A stretch of 64,000 nucleotides of DNA from Rhodosporidiobolus odoratus (Eukaryota > Basidiomycota > Microbotryomycetes > Sporidiobolales > Sporidiobolaceae), in assembly GCA_034387635.1 (NCBI GenBank), contig JAOANU010000016.1, positions 900,211 through 964,210 on the forward strand, in the 5' to 3' direction. The notes under the pieces were generated by a model, which was not told where the DNA came from, made no database searches, and saw only the letters and a program-made list of their open reading frames with translations. A program made the position numbers and the translations under genes. Of the stretch, positions 45,098-56,352 are shown piece by piece; within the stretch, counting starts at the first letter, position 1, and each line of letters opens with the position of its first letter.

Positions 45098-48000
45098 CTA
45101 CACCAGCTCGATCGGCGAATCCGCATACGCCAAAAGTCGGAAGGACTCATCATCCGGCTCACCAAACAGGGAAGGCACGACGATGTATCCTGTCGTCCGA
45201 GACAGAGTTCAGCATGCAATGGTGATAAAGCAAGAAAGAGCAGACTTACCATGCTGTCTAGGCTCGAGACGACTTAGCAGCGCGACGCCACATACAGGGT
45301 CTGCGTACGGCATTGTCGACGATACCAGCCTTCCAGGGGCGCCCTCGGCGGACGCGGCGTAGAGGAAGAGCGCTATGGGCTTTGGTCGTTCCGGAAGCTG
45401 AAGACGAAACCTGGAGCAGAGGCGCATTCACTACTGGTAATGACATCCGAACAGAACACGTGAAAACCCGAAGACAAGGGCAAGCTTACTTGATGGAAGT
45501 CGCCTTCCAAACCTTCAAGCGGAATTGTCGAGTGTTCGAAAATGTGGTGCTTGCGTGGGCTCCTGCCTCAAAGCGGCCGTCTACTTGACGAGCATACTTC
45601 CCCGCACCCTCAGCAGGTATAGGCACGATTTCGAGCGGCAGACTTGACTGAGCGAACAGCTTGAAGTCTGCTTGATGTCGAGGCTGGAACGAAGAGACGG
45701 CGAGGGTGTAGGAGCCAGCTGCAAAAGTGAGTTCAGTCAGCAAGGTATAGACAGATGTAAGGGCAGAACGAAACGCGTACGCTGCAGTCCGCCCTTCCGG
45801 ATCGACGTTTGGCCGTAAGCATAATCTGCGTTCCCGGCAACGACATCGCGTTGTTCGAAGCTGTCGGACAGACAACATGAGCACGCCGACTAGGATATTT
45901 TGTGAGGATCGGGACTTACTTGCCAACCCGCTCACCGCCCGACAAGAAGAGTCTGAGGTTGACCGGCGAATCCTTTGCAGTTTCTGCCAAGATGTCCAGC
46001 TCGCCGGTTCCGCCAACTTTGCCTGGCGCCGCAGCTAGCTTGATATGATACTGTGGGTTGTTGAGGAAAGTGCAGCAACTATGATTGCCGCCTGCCGTCG
46101 AGCCCGACCAGCAGCCTTGCGCCTGTCAGAAGAGCGGAGATTGTTCGACAGCAAGCGACGGCTAGGAGGACATAGAGAACTGACCGAGACCGAGTAGGGA
46201 AGATCGAGGGATCCGTCGAGAAGTTTGATGCTGGTGTTGCTGTACGCTTGTAGGGTGTAGGAAAATGTAGATGAAGCACCTTCATGCGAGACGATGATGT
46301 CGCTGTAAGGGCTCGTTGGGGAGAAGCGGTACTGCACAGCGAGCCGACCCACCTGTCAGTAACTGAGCACGTTCGGAGAACGAAGCGAAGCGCACTAGGA
46401 AGAATGGGCTGTCCGTCATCGACGTCTGAAGGCGAAAAGCGATGGTCAGCAAAGTTCCGTAATGGCATGCATAGGAGGGAGAAGGGGAGGCACCCGGTCA
46501 TCAAGCTTCAGCAAAGCTTGACTTTCGCTATCTGGGCGCCCTGCAGTCATGCTGACGCTGACGTACTCGCCCTTCTCGAGCGGCGAGCTGGTATGTCGAG
46601 CGAGAAAAAGCCAAACATCGGACCCTTCTCGAGAATGCCCTATCGTCTGTAGCCCGAAGCGCGACGTATGGCGATAAGCTGTTGCAAGCGAGGTATGTCA
46701 ACAGAAATAACCGAAATCGAATGAAGGGAAGGCTGCTCACTCGGAACGCCGGAGGATGCGGGCGGAGTGGCTGAGCTGCGGGGAAGAAGACTGAGTGGAG
46801 CAAGGAGGACAGCGGAGCAAGCAACGCACCAGTGCACTGTATCAGAATGGTCGAAAACGCCCGGATCCCAATTGAGGTGCAAAGAGGTGAAGAGCGAAGG
46901 AACCTCCTCCCACTCCACCACGAATACCTCGTCGGATTCTTCTGCAGCCCAACCCGTTAGTGCGAATCGTTGGAAGCTCTCGCATGTCAAGACTGACCAA
47001 TTCCTTCCAGTGCTTCCCGCAAGTCATGTGTCCAGCTTCGACTTTTCGACCGTCTGGGGTTGACGAGAAGTAGTCGCCTGCGGCCTTCTTCTTCTCGCAT
47101 ATCTGGTAAAGGAGTGATCAGAAGCTACATGACTGCTGAGGGCCCACACGCACGCACCTACGACTGCATAGTTATGAGACGGAACAAGGCGTCTACTCGC
47201 ATTCTTTTCCTGCTCCGCCTTACTCGTGCCGAGGGTGAACACGCAGAGCCCTGCAGAGACAGACCATGAGTATGGAAGCAAGGCTGCAAGGACACTCGGC
47301 TTACCGAGCTTGTAAGCTCTGGATATTCGAGTCCACAATCGCTCATTCCGGCCTTCAGGTCTGGGGTAAGCAACCCGAATTAGCGAGATCGAACGACATG
47401 AACCGGCAGGAGGCGACTCGCCCAAGTGTGATGCTCTCTGGTAGCCAGCCGGTCAAGGCGCTGGAGAAGAAGAATGGTCTAGCTTCGAACCTTGACAGAC
47501 GGAGAAAAGGCGCACTAGAAGTCGTTGGCAGAGTTGCTGCGAGAAACCGCATCAGCTGCTGCATACGAGGCGAGGAAGTGTGACTCACGACCCAGCAAAG
47601 TCGTAGCCGCCCATCACGCACAGATACTGCTCGAACTGAGTTCAGCAATTGGGAACGACCGATGTGGGAAAACCCGCAGCACGCACGGCTTTCTCCAGCA
47701 GAGCCGGCCACAGTTGTTCTTGAGGCCAAGTTGAAGCATATGATGTGCTGTCTGAGCGCGAGACGGGTAGACGGTGGTCGATGTCTGGCCGTGGCATCAA
47801 ATAGGGGTAAGCAGGAGGGAAGAAACCGCGAATTGACGGCAAGGCGCACCTATCTGCACCAGGCCATCAGCGTCAGTGCGACCGAAAGTAGTATCGTAAA
47901 AATGTAGATACCTTTCGCCAAGTCCCGTTCACCAGCAATCGGATACTGTGACACCCTGATGAGCTTTTCTTGGGAAACCCTTCGCCATCTTGAGGGTGTA

Positions 48001-48917
48001 GGCAGGATAGCGCGAGCTGCACGAATTGCATCAGCTCGACTCTATGCAAGAGCTTGAGCGCAGCGTACCTTCGAGCCATACCGCGCGTTGTGCTCGGCCG
48101 CTACTATGAGGGCGGCGACAAAAGAACAATTCCCAAAGTTGCCTTGGTAGATGTCGGTTCCTCGTGTATCGCGCTCGTAGAGCACAGCGTTGGGTACAGC
48201 CGTCATGGCGGGAAGCCAAGCGCAGGATTGGGCCAGTTGCGCGGCGCACAGGGCAGGTAAGGGAGAAACAGGTCTGAGGAAGAAAAGGATAAACTGGGCT
48301 GAAGTAGATCAGCGAAGGCTGAACTCACTGGCTAGCCGGCACCTCTTGGCCATGTTCTGTCTTCCATCTGTCTAGACGCAAGCCTTGTACATTGCAGCCT
48401 GCCGCGAGCACCGCGTCCTGCTCCTCTGTTCGATTAAGCTGTTTCAGCGGAGTCGACAGCATATTACGAGCGACACGTACCTGGGGCCAGTATATTCCGC
48501 TTGTGTGCTCGTCCATCAAGTTTCCTCTCAGCCTTTATCCGCTCAGCTCGCTGCACGAGTTTCGCCGCGGTGTCCCTCAACCTCGTCCGGGTCTCGTTGT
48601 CCTCTGTGTTGCGGAGTAGATACAGATAGGTCTGTGCGGCACTAATGTAGGTCGAGAATGCTTTGTCCCAAGCGCCAGCTTGATCGAGTTTTGCAGCGCG
48701 TCCGCCGGTGGCCTGTTCGAGGTGGAGATGAGGACAATGTGGGGGGAGACAACCGCAGAGTAGAGTGACGGCTTACTTGAGCTTCGGCATACTTCTCCGC
48801 CCATTGCTTCCGTGTGATTGAGCCAGCCAGTTTGAGCGGTGTGAAGTGAAGCCAGAATCGATGCGAAGCGAGAAAAGCAGACCTTCGCAGGCTACGTATC
48901 AACAGCACACTACGCAC
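45098..48917 (-). CDS. RIM13: Calpain-like cysteine protease RIM13 / PalB
   Basis: Minus-strand gene with many small introns. The N-terminal MIT-like helical hairpin (RAAKLDQAGAWDKAFSTYIS, then RDTAAKLVQRAERIKAER) is typical of PalB and binds ESCRT-III. The catalytic Cys lies in DIYQGNFGNCSFVAALIV (near 48125). HPQDGEGFPKKSSSG and RLLVNGTWRKV follow, then MGGYDFAGSNSANDFYALTG (two introns removed), the catalytic His in RRLVPSHNYAVVDMRE (near 47170) and Asn in RLLLVNPRRSK (near 47070). C2-like beta domains end with GYIVVPSLFGEPDDESFRLL and a stop at 45098-45100. RIM13/PalB cleaves the transcription factor Rim101/PacC in the ambient-pH pathway on endosomes. NPR replaces the usual NPW after the catalytic Asn. 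The start at 48917 is the first Met upstream of the MIT block and is less certain. Confidence 0.88.
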
Positions 48918-49005
48918 AGTATACCACTCTTATCTACATACCGGACTAAAGCGCAGCTCGCGCGACTGCTCGCGCCGAGACTGTTCGCCGCCCCTTCTTC
49001 TGTTT

Positions 49006-51033
49006 TTACGCGTCCACCTTCTCCTCGACGCCCAAGAAGTCCGCCGCGCCGATTGCCATGACCTCAATCGCCGGTCGAAGGTCTTCCAGAGGAAGCGTCT
49101 CGTCGCGAGTATGTACCTGACGGATATTGCCTGGGCCATACAAGAGGCATTGAGGGATTCCGCCTCGGACGAAGAAGCGCTGGTCACTATAGAGGGAGAG
49201 AGCGGCAGAGTGATAGCTCGTCTGGCTACGAGAGGAGCGACCGAGGGAACAGCGAACGACGTACTCGGAACCCGGACTGCAAACGATCCCAGCTGCTTGA
49301 CCGACGACCTTTTCGACCGTTCCCGCACAGACTTTGCAAACCTCGAGGCCTTCATCCACCCAGACAGGCTCAGTCGAGTAAGTCTCCGAGTACGTGTAGC
49401 GGAACGTGTCCGGACCGCCAAGCTCCGCTTCGCATGCTTTCAGCACGGTAGGGATCTGGGAACGAGCTTCTTTGAGGGTTTCGCCGGGAACGAGGCGGCG
49501 GTCGAAACGGAGAACGGCGAGGTCGGGAACCGAGTTGGTGTTGGCGCCGGCGTTAAGGACCTTAGTATCAGCAAAGTCTCACTCGTCAGCGAAGGTTAGG
49601 CAGGGTTGTAAAAGAGACGCGCACCGTGAAGGTCAGTGAAGCATTCCGAGCCTCGGCCGGAATGACTCGCTCGTCACGCTTGCCTTGGAGTGTTGGTATG
49701 ATCTCCTGGTTGGCGCGGACGATGAAGCTGTCGATGGCACAACAGGTGAGGGCTGATATCGCCAGGAACAGAAGAATACGAAGACGGAGAGCATACCTGG
49801 CTGCATGTACTAATGCATTCACTCCTCGTTGAGGGGTTGCACCATGTGATGCTACCAGCGGGAGAGTATACCCAGTCAGGTTGAACCACGGCTGTCGAGC
49901 AAGCAGAGAGATCTACACCGTGGAATTTGATCTCGCCCCAGATAGCACTGCGATGGCCAAGGCAGACGTTCTGTCCCCCAGACGGGTCAGCGATATAGTA
50001 CCGCGGAATCAAGAGAACCGAGTACCTCGACATTGAGCGGTTCCGTGATAACCACCGCGTCAACCGTTTTAGGCGAAACAAATCCCTGCTCAACAAGCCA
50101 GCCCGCACCGGCGTTCCTGATCCCTGTAGACTCTTCGTCGATTCACGCCGGAGTGCTCAATCGTTCCGCGCAATTTCAGGTCTGCTCGCTTCAGGGTTTC
50201 TATTGCCCAAATAGCTGCTGCGATGCCACCCCTGAAGTGCCGAGTAGGCGACACGGGGTAAGAGAAGGCCGGATAGTGACAGCAGGTAAATAGCGACAGC
50301 AGGAGGAAAGGCGGTAATCGCGGCCACTGAGAGTTGGTGGACAAAGCGGGGAAGGGAGAGCAGAAGCCAAACAATCAGCGGCGTCTCCCCCAAAGCGAAA
50401 GAAGAACAGGCATACTTCATATCGCTGACACCCCGAGCGACCATGCACATCTGCCCGTCGATTTCGACAATTTCCGCGCCAAGTGGAGGGTATGACCAGG
50501 TCTCCGGGTCTGCGGGAAAAAGGGTTAGCCTGAGTTACCCGCAGGTGACATAGTACCGGCAACAGGGCGGAGAATGGGCGCGGAGCATACCTCCGGTGGG
50601 AACAATGTCGAAGTGACTGCAGATGAGAGGTGAGGAGGGCTGAGTAGGGCGTACTAAGTGGAGAAGGGACAGAGGAAAAAGAACGTGCCCGTTAAAGCAA
50701 AGGGTTTTCTCCCTTGTCACCCCATCTTGGGTCACCTTCTGCGGTTCCCGGGCGTCGCTCTTCTTTGTCCCAATCACGTTCACCCTCTCGTAACCTATTC
50801 CGTGAGGCGCAAGTGCAGGAAGGTCGGCATCATCAACGGACAGGAGGCGGCTGTCGTAGCCCAGCGAAGCGAGGTGGTCGCTGAAGAGTTGCGCACACTC
50901 GCGGCAGTTCAGGCCAGGCGGGTTTGTGGTGTCAATTCGACACAAGGCGGCGAGGAAAGAAGAGCACTGCGTCGTCGAGTACTCCGGATGAAGCGGTTTT
51001 GATGCGGTCAAGCTGGTACTGGGTCAAGCGCAT
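49006..51033 (-). pseudogene. M20 family metallopeptidase (ArgE/DapE-like), two apparent frameshifts
   Basis: A minus-strand gene with the M20 zinc-peptidase signature: IDTTNPPG near the N-terminus, HFDIVPTGDPETWSYPP, ARGVSDMK, DEESTGIRNAGAGWLVEQG, a dimerisation domain and a C-terminal metal-ligand block RQVHTRDETLPLEDL; stop at 49006. Members hydrolyse N-acyl amino acids or dipeptides. Two places need a one-base correction. After ATG (51033) MRLTQYQLDRIKTASSGVLD, the frame reads VLFFPRR where VLFLAALCRID is expected, an extra T near 50975. In GTIEHSGV.DEES an extra base near 50151 (gtgaatcgac) shifts the frame. Neither gap has room for an intron. It is either a young pseudogene or there are two indel errors in short homopolymers; the rest is well conserved. 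Confidence 0.65.
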
Positions 51034-51346
51034 TGTGTACAATCCAGTAGCAGATTATAGGCGCGCGTCATAAACGTAGAGCAGATCGACAGGTGTACGG
51101 ATGATTAACAAGAAGCGCGCTGAAGTGATAAATCCCCTTCTCCGATTGCGCTCAAACCTGTTCAGAAGGCTACCAAATTGACCCTCCTGGCCATCGCCTG
51201 GCAGTACGCATTGCGCCTCATCGACCTGCCTCACCGCCCAGCCGCTTGGACAAAATTGTGGTGTCGTCGCACGATCCCAACCACATAGCCTGATATCGCT
51301 CAACTCACCAGCATAGATGGCTCGGCAGCGTAGCACGCGGACTACA

Positions 51347-53086
51347 TCACTTACTCATTCCCCAGGCAAAAGCGCTACCTTCGTCTTCGGTGGTCCCGAT
51401 CACGACCGCCTCTATCCATTCGTCCCATTCTCCTCGCTCGAGACGGCTGAGCGTGTCCTCGGTCCATATTCCGTAACCGTTCTTCGGTTCGAGGGTGAGC
51501 GAGAGACCGGTGAAACAGTGGGTGGCGGTATGAAGCGACAAGAGTTGCTCTGCTGAGGCAGCACGCAGTGCTTCAAGGCGCTCCAAAGGCGATGCGGTAG
51601 GCGGGATCGGCAGGGAGGAAAGGATAGTCTCGTAAGCAGGAAAGGCTTTTTCGACAGGGCGCAGCATCTACGGAAAGGTCACGAGTAAGGCGACCACAGA
51701 TACACTCCTCTGTGAAGAGAGGCAAAGGATCGTGGGACGTGCTCACCATAGTTCCGGCGGCCCCGCTCTGGCAAATAGCCTTGTTGAAGAGCTTTTTCCC
51801 GCTGACGAGGAGATGAGAGACGATGAAAGCGCCAGCAGATTGCCCAAAGACTGTTACGTTGCCACTGTCGCCACCAAAGGCAGTGATATTCTGCTGAACC
51901 TGTTGATGGCAAGACGACGGTCGATCAGCGGGAACGACAGAACGCAGGCGAACAGTACAGGATCGGGCGTACCCATTCAAGCATGGCAACGCAGTCGTAC
52001 AGACCGTAGTTGCCGCAGAGACTGTCCTTGTCCTCCTTTGCGAGGTCATCGTGCGCAATGAAACCTAAAATGTTGGTGCGGTAGCTGCAGTCATGAAGGC
52101 GCGATGAGACCGGCCAGTGGGTCAACAAGGCCAGGCGAGGCGACGACAGCGAAGGCAGAGGGTGAAAGGAGAGACAAGCAAGCTTACTTGCCGGTAACGA
52201 CGATGCATCGCTGTCCCCGCATTGTACCATCCCGGATCCATTCTGTCGGGTCGTAAAAGAAGCGGTCTGCCGTGCCGTTGTTGAGTGCGCCACCGCTGCG
52301 AGGCAGTCCACCTGACGGATCAGTAGGCAAGCTCTTCGACCAGTCGACATTGGAACGGGCAGAAACACTTGGAAAGCGAGAGAGGAACTTGGAGAGAACG
52401 CACTAGATCCACACCATGACAGGCAGCGTCTCCCCTTCCTGCAGATCTCCGGGTGCGAAAACGTTGACGAAATGCGAGTGTTCACTGACCGGGACATGGC
52501 TGCGGTCGATGAAGCCGGGAAGCTTGGAGAGGCTGTTTGGGCAAAGGGGCGGGGGACGGAACTGCTCAGTCCCGCATTCGCGAGTCGCAGCAGGAGACTT
52601 GGCTGACAGTACTTCAGTATTGCTTCGGGGCTGAGGAAACATGGACCTGAGAAAGGAGGACAGGTCAGCTAGGTAAAGGAGAAAACGCGGCGAGGTGAAA
52701 CAAAGAAGAGAAGCTCCGCACCCGAACTCGAAGCAACCCCTTATCTCATTCCAGCGCTCAGACGGTTCTGGACGCTCGAAGCGGCGTGCTTGAGCGTAAG
52801 GAATACCCTAGAGATACAGAACAAGGTCAGAAAAAGAAGATTACTCGGAAGAGCGAAACAGATAGTCGAGACGTTTGACGGCGGACAGCCAGCGGAGCCC
52901 GAGGTGGTGAGGTGGACTGGGTAACGCAGCGGAAGGAAGAGCAGGAACTGGACTTGCGAGCCATTTGAGGACGGGTTGTCGTGGCCCGCGAGTGGGTTCC
53001 GAAGCCGCGGAAGTTGAGCGTGGAGGGTAAGTGTCGCTGTAGCCGCTGACTCTGCCTGACTGAGTGTGTCTGACCAGGTCTATCAT
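51347..53086 (-). CDS. Type-B carboxylesterase, C-terminally truncated
   Basis: An alpha/beta-hydrolase of the carboxylesterase/lipase B family. Visible blocks are [67 protein letters not shown] and [20 protein letters not shown], followed by AGA, with the nucleophile Ser in GQSAGA near 51840. The catalytic-acid region [14 protein letters not shown] follows. The frame ends at TGA 51347-51349. Family members continue about 150-200 residues beyond this point, including the catalytic His, but only about 310 bp remain before the start of the M20 gene, and their frames show no such domain. A donor-like gtaagt overlaps the stop (near 51352), so a short extra exon is possible, but not a full domain. 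It is probably inactive as an esterase. Confidence 0.65.
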
Positions 53087-53189
53087 GGTCTTGGTTCGAT
53101 GTAGGCGAGCGAGATAAGCGGAAGATGGAGAGACCTCAACAACTCCGGCTCAAGTTGTCACTCGTCGAACTCACTCAAGTGCGACTAGA

Positions 53190-54473
53190 ATGTCACCAGC
53201 AGCATCAGATACTTTTACTGCACCCAATCTCGACACTCTGATCCTCTCCTTCCCGTCGATTTCTCACTTTCTCTCATCAACCTCTCATCTCAACCTCGTC
53301 ACCACAACAGCACGACAAAGTACTGCACTGACAGTCTTGATACGCATACCCGACGACTCCGATTCTCCTTGGGACCCTCTACCCGCCGAACCATCTTCCT
53401 CCGCCTCTTCCTCGTTGACTTCAACCTCTTCCGCCCCACCTTCATCTCATTTCTCACCCGTCCAGTTATGGCTACCCTTAGAACGAGTGATCGCACAGGT
53501 CTACTCGGCGGCCACCAGCGCATTCCTCAGCCAGGACAGAATGCTCGCCACCGTCGATGTCGTGCTCGAACCGATGAGGGGTCTTCCCTACTGCACCCCA
53601 AGTACGGCCCAGGTCAAGCGTTGGGACTGGTCAGAGGGAAAGTCCAGTCTTGGGGACGATGGTGGACTGCAAGGAGTGGCTTACGAGCAGCAACGGGCAG
53701 ACTATCGGGTAGTCGCCCTCGGCGGTACTTTCGACCACCTCCATGCCGGCCATAAGATCCTCCTCACCATGGCCTGCGCCATTGCCACGGAAAAGATCAT
53801 CGTTGGAGTTTCAGGTGCGCGTGCTGTCTGACTCCCGATCGTCGTTCATTGGCTGATCAGCGTGCGCGGTTCCTTTGGGCTTTTTTGTTCTCCGTCCCGC
53901 TGGCAGACGACGACCTTCTCATCAACAAGAAGCACCGGCAATACCTTCAACCGCTATCTCAGAGGATCTCTGCCATTCAAGGCTTCATCGAACTCGTTCG
54001 ACCATCGTTGCAGCACGACGTTGTCCCGCTGCAGGTTCGTTCTCTTGTCATCCTTCCTCTCGCTCGACAAGCAGCAAGGTGTGAGTACGAATCGCTCATC
54101 GCTACATTCGCTGTACAGGACGTGTACGGTCCGACAGCCCACGATCCGGAAATCGAAGCCCTGGTCGTTTCCGAGGAAACGCGAAGCGGAGGAGACACCA
54201 GTCAGTAGCTTCCCCCCCGGGCCGACGAGGGCAGAAAACTGACCCCACTGCAACTCTGCCGCAGTCAACAAGCTCCGACAAAGCAAAGGTCTGAACGTAC
54301 TCGACGTGCACGTCATCAACCTAGTCGCGGACGATGCCGCCGCTCCTGTGGACGGCGAGTCCAGCGCTGACTCGGCGCCGGCAGTCAAGGTTGAAGCGTC
54401 AGCAAAGATGGGCAGCACCGCTATTCGACACTGGTTAGCGGAGCGGGAAACAATGGGTGCTAAGGCGGTCTAG
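53190..54473 (+). CDS. CAB4: Phosphopantetheine adenylyltransferase
   Basis: A nucleotidyltransferase of CoA synthesis that joins 4'-phosphopantetheine and ATP to give dephospho-CoA. The first exon (53190 to about 53814) has a variable N-terminal half and ends in the active-site motif VVALGGTFDHLHAGHKILLT (the HxGH family signature) followed by ATEKIIVGVS. Later exons carry KKHRQYLQPLSQRISAIQGF, the segment DVYGPTAHDPEIEALVVSEE typical of eukaryotic PPAT, NKLRQSKGLNVLDVHVINLV and a C-terminus GSTAIRHWLAER; stop TAG at 54471-54473. It is divergent from the carboxylesterase, with 103 bp between starts. Yeast CAB4 is the namesake. No dephospho-CoA kinase domain is fused to it. Confidence 0.92.
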
Positions 54474-54832
54474 TTCTCCGAAGCTTCGTGCTGCGTGGCA
54501 TCGCCGGCGCGTCCGTGCGTTCTTTCGCCTTTCGACGGGTGATATCTGCGTAGCTCATCTTTTCCTCTTCCCCTGCGGGCTGTCTGTTCTTGCAGCAATG
54601 TCCGGCTGAACGGGCCAGTTTGCAATGGGACCGCCCACACGGCCTTCTCAATTTCGATCCGTATCCCGCCAGCTTACCCCGCCGGTTGAAAAGCAAACAC
54701 TTTAGCGTGGCGCTTACGCCGCGCTTTCCGTCATGGCTTCGGGCTTTCTTCCCCTTCTCTCTCGTCTCTGCACCATTCATTTTCTGCCCGTTAACCTCGC
54801 CGTCAACGCAATTTCCGCTGCCTAGCCAAGAC
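54474..54832. other. Intergenic upstream of 54833
   Basis: An open plus-strand stretch runs into the next gene from 54590 but has no upstream conservation. It is probably 3' UTR of the adenylyltransferase gene plus promoter. Confidence 0.5.
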
Positions 54833-56165
54833 ATGTCACCCTCAGCGCGCTCTAAAGGTTGCCCCGTCCATCTCGTTCCGCCTCCCACGCTCGCTCAACT
54901 TCAAGCGGTCTCAGCTGAACAAGCCGCCGCTGCCGAAGCCTCTCTGCATTCCAAGCCAGTTCTTCAACAGCTCTTCCAGAAAGCCGTCGCCGGAATGCTC
55001 TCTTCCTCCGAGCAACAGTCTACGGTAGCTTCAGCTCAGGGTCAGCAGGTGCGTCTTCGGCTTCCTTCGTACGGCGCGGCAAGCGTTGGCTTTCCATTGA
55101 CTTTGACGATTGCGACCAGCTTCCGACTCCTTCGCCTACGTCGTCCGACTTTTCCGGTCGCGCCGGTCCCCTCTCGCCAGTACTCGAAGAGGATGAGGAT
55201 CTTCTCGCCGCATTCCCAGCGTATTCCGCCAACGACCTCAAGACGGCGTTGGAGATCGCAGAGCGTGCCGCCTCTGCTGAAGTTGCCCGACCTTTGGTGA
55301 AGATCACCCCACCCACAGAGCATGAGCAGACTCGCAAAGGGATCTGGCGTGAGGTGTTCGGGAAGGACGAGGATGGAGAGGAGGTGCGGGTGCGCCTCTT
55401 CTCTTGGCCTGAGCGCCATTCCGGCCTGCAAGTGATCTCACCGCGCCCATTCCTTTGCAGAGTCGCAAAGATCCCACCCCGCCTGACGCATCTCGCCGCC
55501 ATGGAGCCCCGACCCCAATCTACCTCGACTCTCTCCCTGCATCCGCATCCACCAGCACCTCTTCTTCCCCCTCATCTGCCTCTTTCTTGTCAGAAACCCA
55601 CTCGTCCCGGTCTTCGCTCTCAGCGGGCGTGTCAAGTCGCGAGACAACGCCTGCCACCTCCTGCCTCCCCTCGCCGACCGACTGCTCCTTCCCCTCAACT
55701 CGTGCATCGAGCAGTCAAGGCGCTGCAAAGGCCCGAGGTAACGATTTGTCGAGGGTCTCGACCCACACGGTCGACTCGACCAACTCGGCGTGGTCAGGCA
55801 AAAGCACAAGGCGCTTTCTGAGGAAGCTCTTTCTTCCGAACCAGTCGGGCTCGACCTCCGCCGCCTCATCAGCACCTTCTTCCGTCCCATCTTCCGCACC
55901 CATCTCTCGTTCGTCATCCTTCAGCTCGACGTCTGCTACAAAACCCTCAAACGCGCCCTTCAGCAAACCCGGGTCAAACGAAGTCCTTGCAGCCGTTTCG
56001 GCTCGACTCGTCGTCGAAGCTGCGGCCAAAGATCCGGGAGCCAAGACGGCGCTGAAGGAGCTGAAAAGGCTCGAGAAGGCGGAGAGGAAGGAACGCGAGA
56101 GGAGGATGGAGGAGCGGCTCGAGAGGGAGTGGAGGGAGAAGCGGGCGTTGAGGGGGAAGAGGTGA
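54833..56165 (+). CDS. Unrecognised Ser/Pro-rich protein
   Basis: I do not recognise a family. Three exons are inferred: one from the ATG at 54833 (MSPSARSKGCPVHLVPPPTL) to about 55047, a second carrying FDDCDQLPTPSPTSSDFSGR, EEDEDLLAAFPAYSANDLKT and the better-conserved-looking KGIWREVFGKDEDGEEVRVR up to about 55429, and a third from 55461 to the stop at 56163-56165. Exon 3 is low-complexity Ser/Thr/Pro followed by a charged coiled-coil-like tail (ELKRLEKAERKERERRMEER). The first intron (about 35 nt with an aag acceptor) is unusually short and its boundaries are uncertain. The composition suggests a disordered regulatory or scaffold protein, but no function can be assigned. Confidence 0.55.
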
Positions 56166-56352
56166 GATGCGTGATCCGGTGCCTCAAGTTTTCGTTACCT
56201 GTCGTTATCCTGTTGTACCCTCGATGTAGATGATATGCAAGGAGCTATTGAGTGCCCAGGTCGGGAGCTAGCAGCGCATGTGCGAGTGTGGAGGAACAGG
56301 CCTCTGTCTTGTTGTCGGCTTGGCCCAGGCCGTCATAAATAGCTTCTTGCGC

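Noticed and set aside
47480..47590. Stop codon inside RIM13 after NSANDF.
   Set aside because: A GTGCGC donor overlaps the stop and the next exon restores FYALTGWLPE, the expected calpain block, so this is an intron boundary and not a lesion.
50535..51011. TTG as the start codon of the M20 peptidase.
   Set aside because: An ATG at 51033 with a plausible N-terminus lies just upstream; the mismatch of frame is better explained by a one-base indel.
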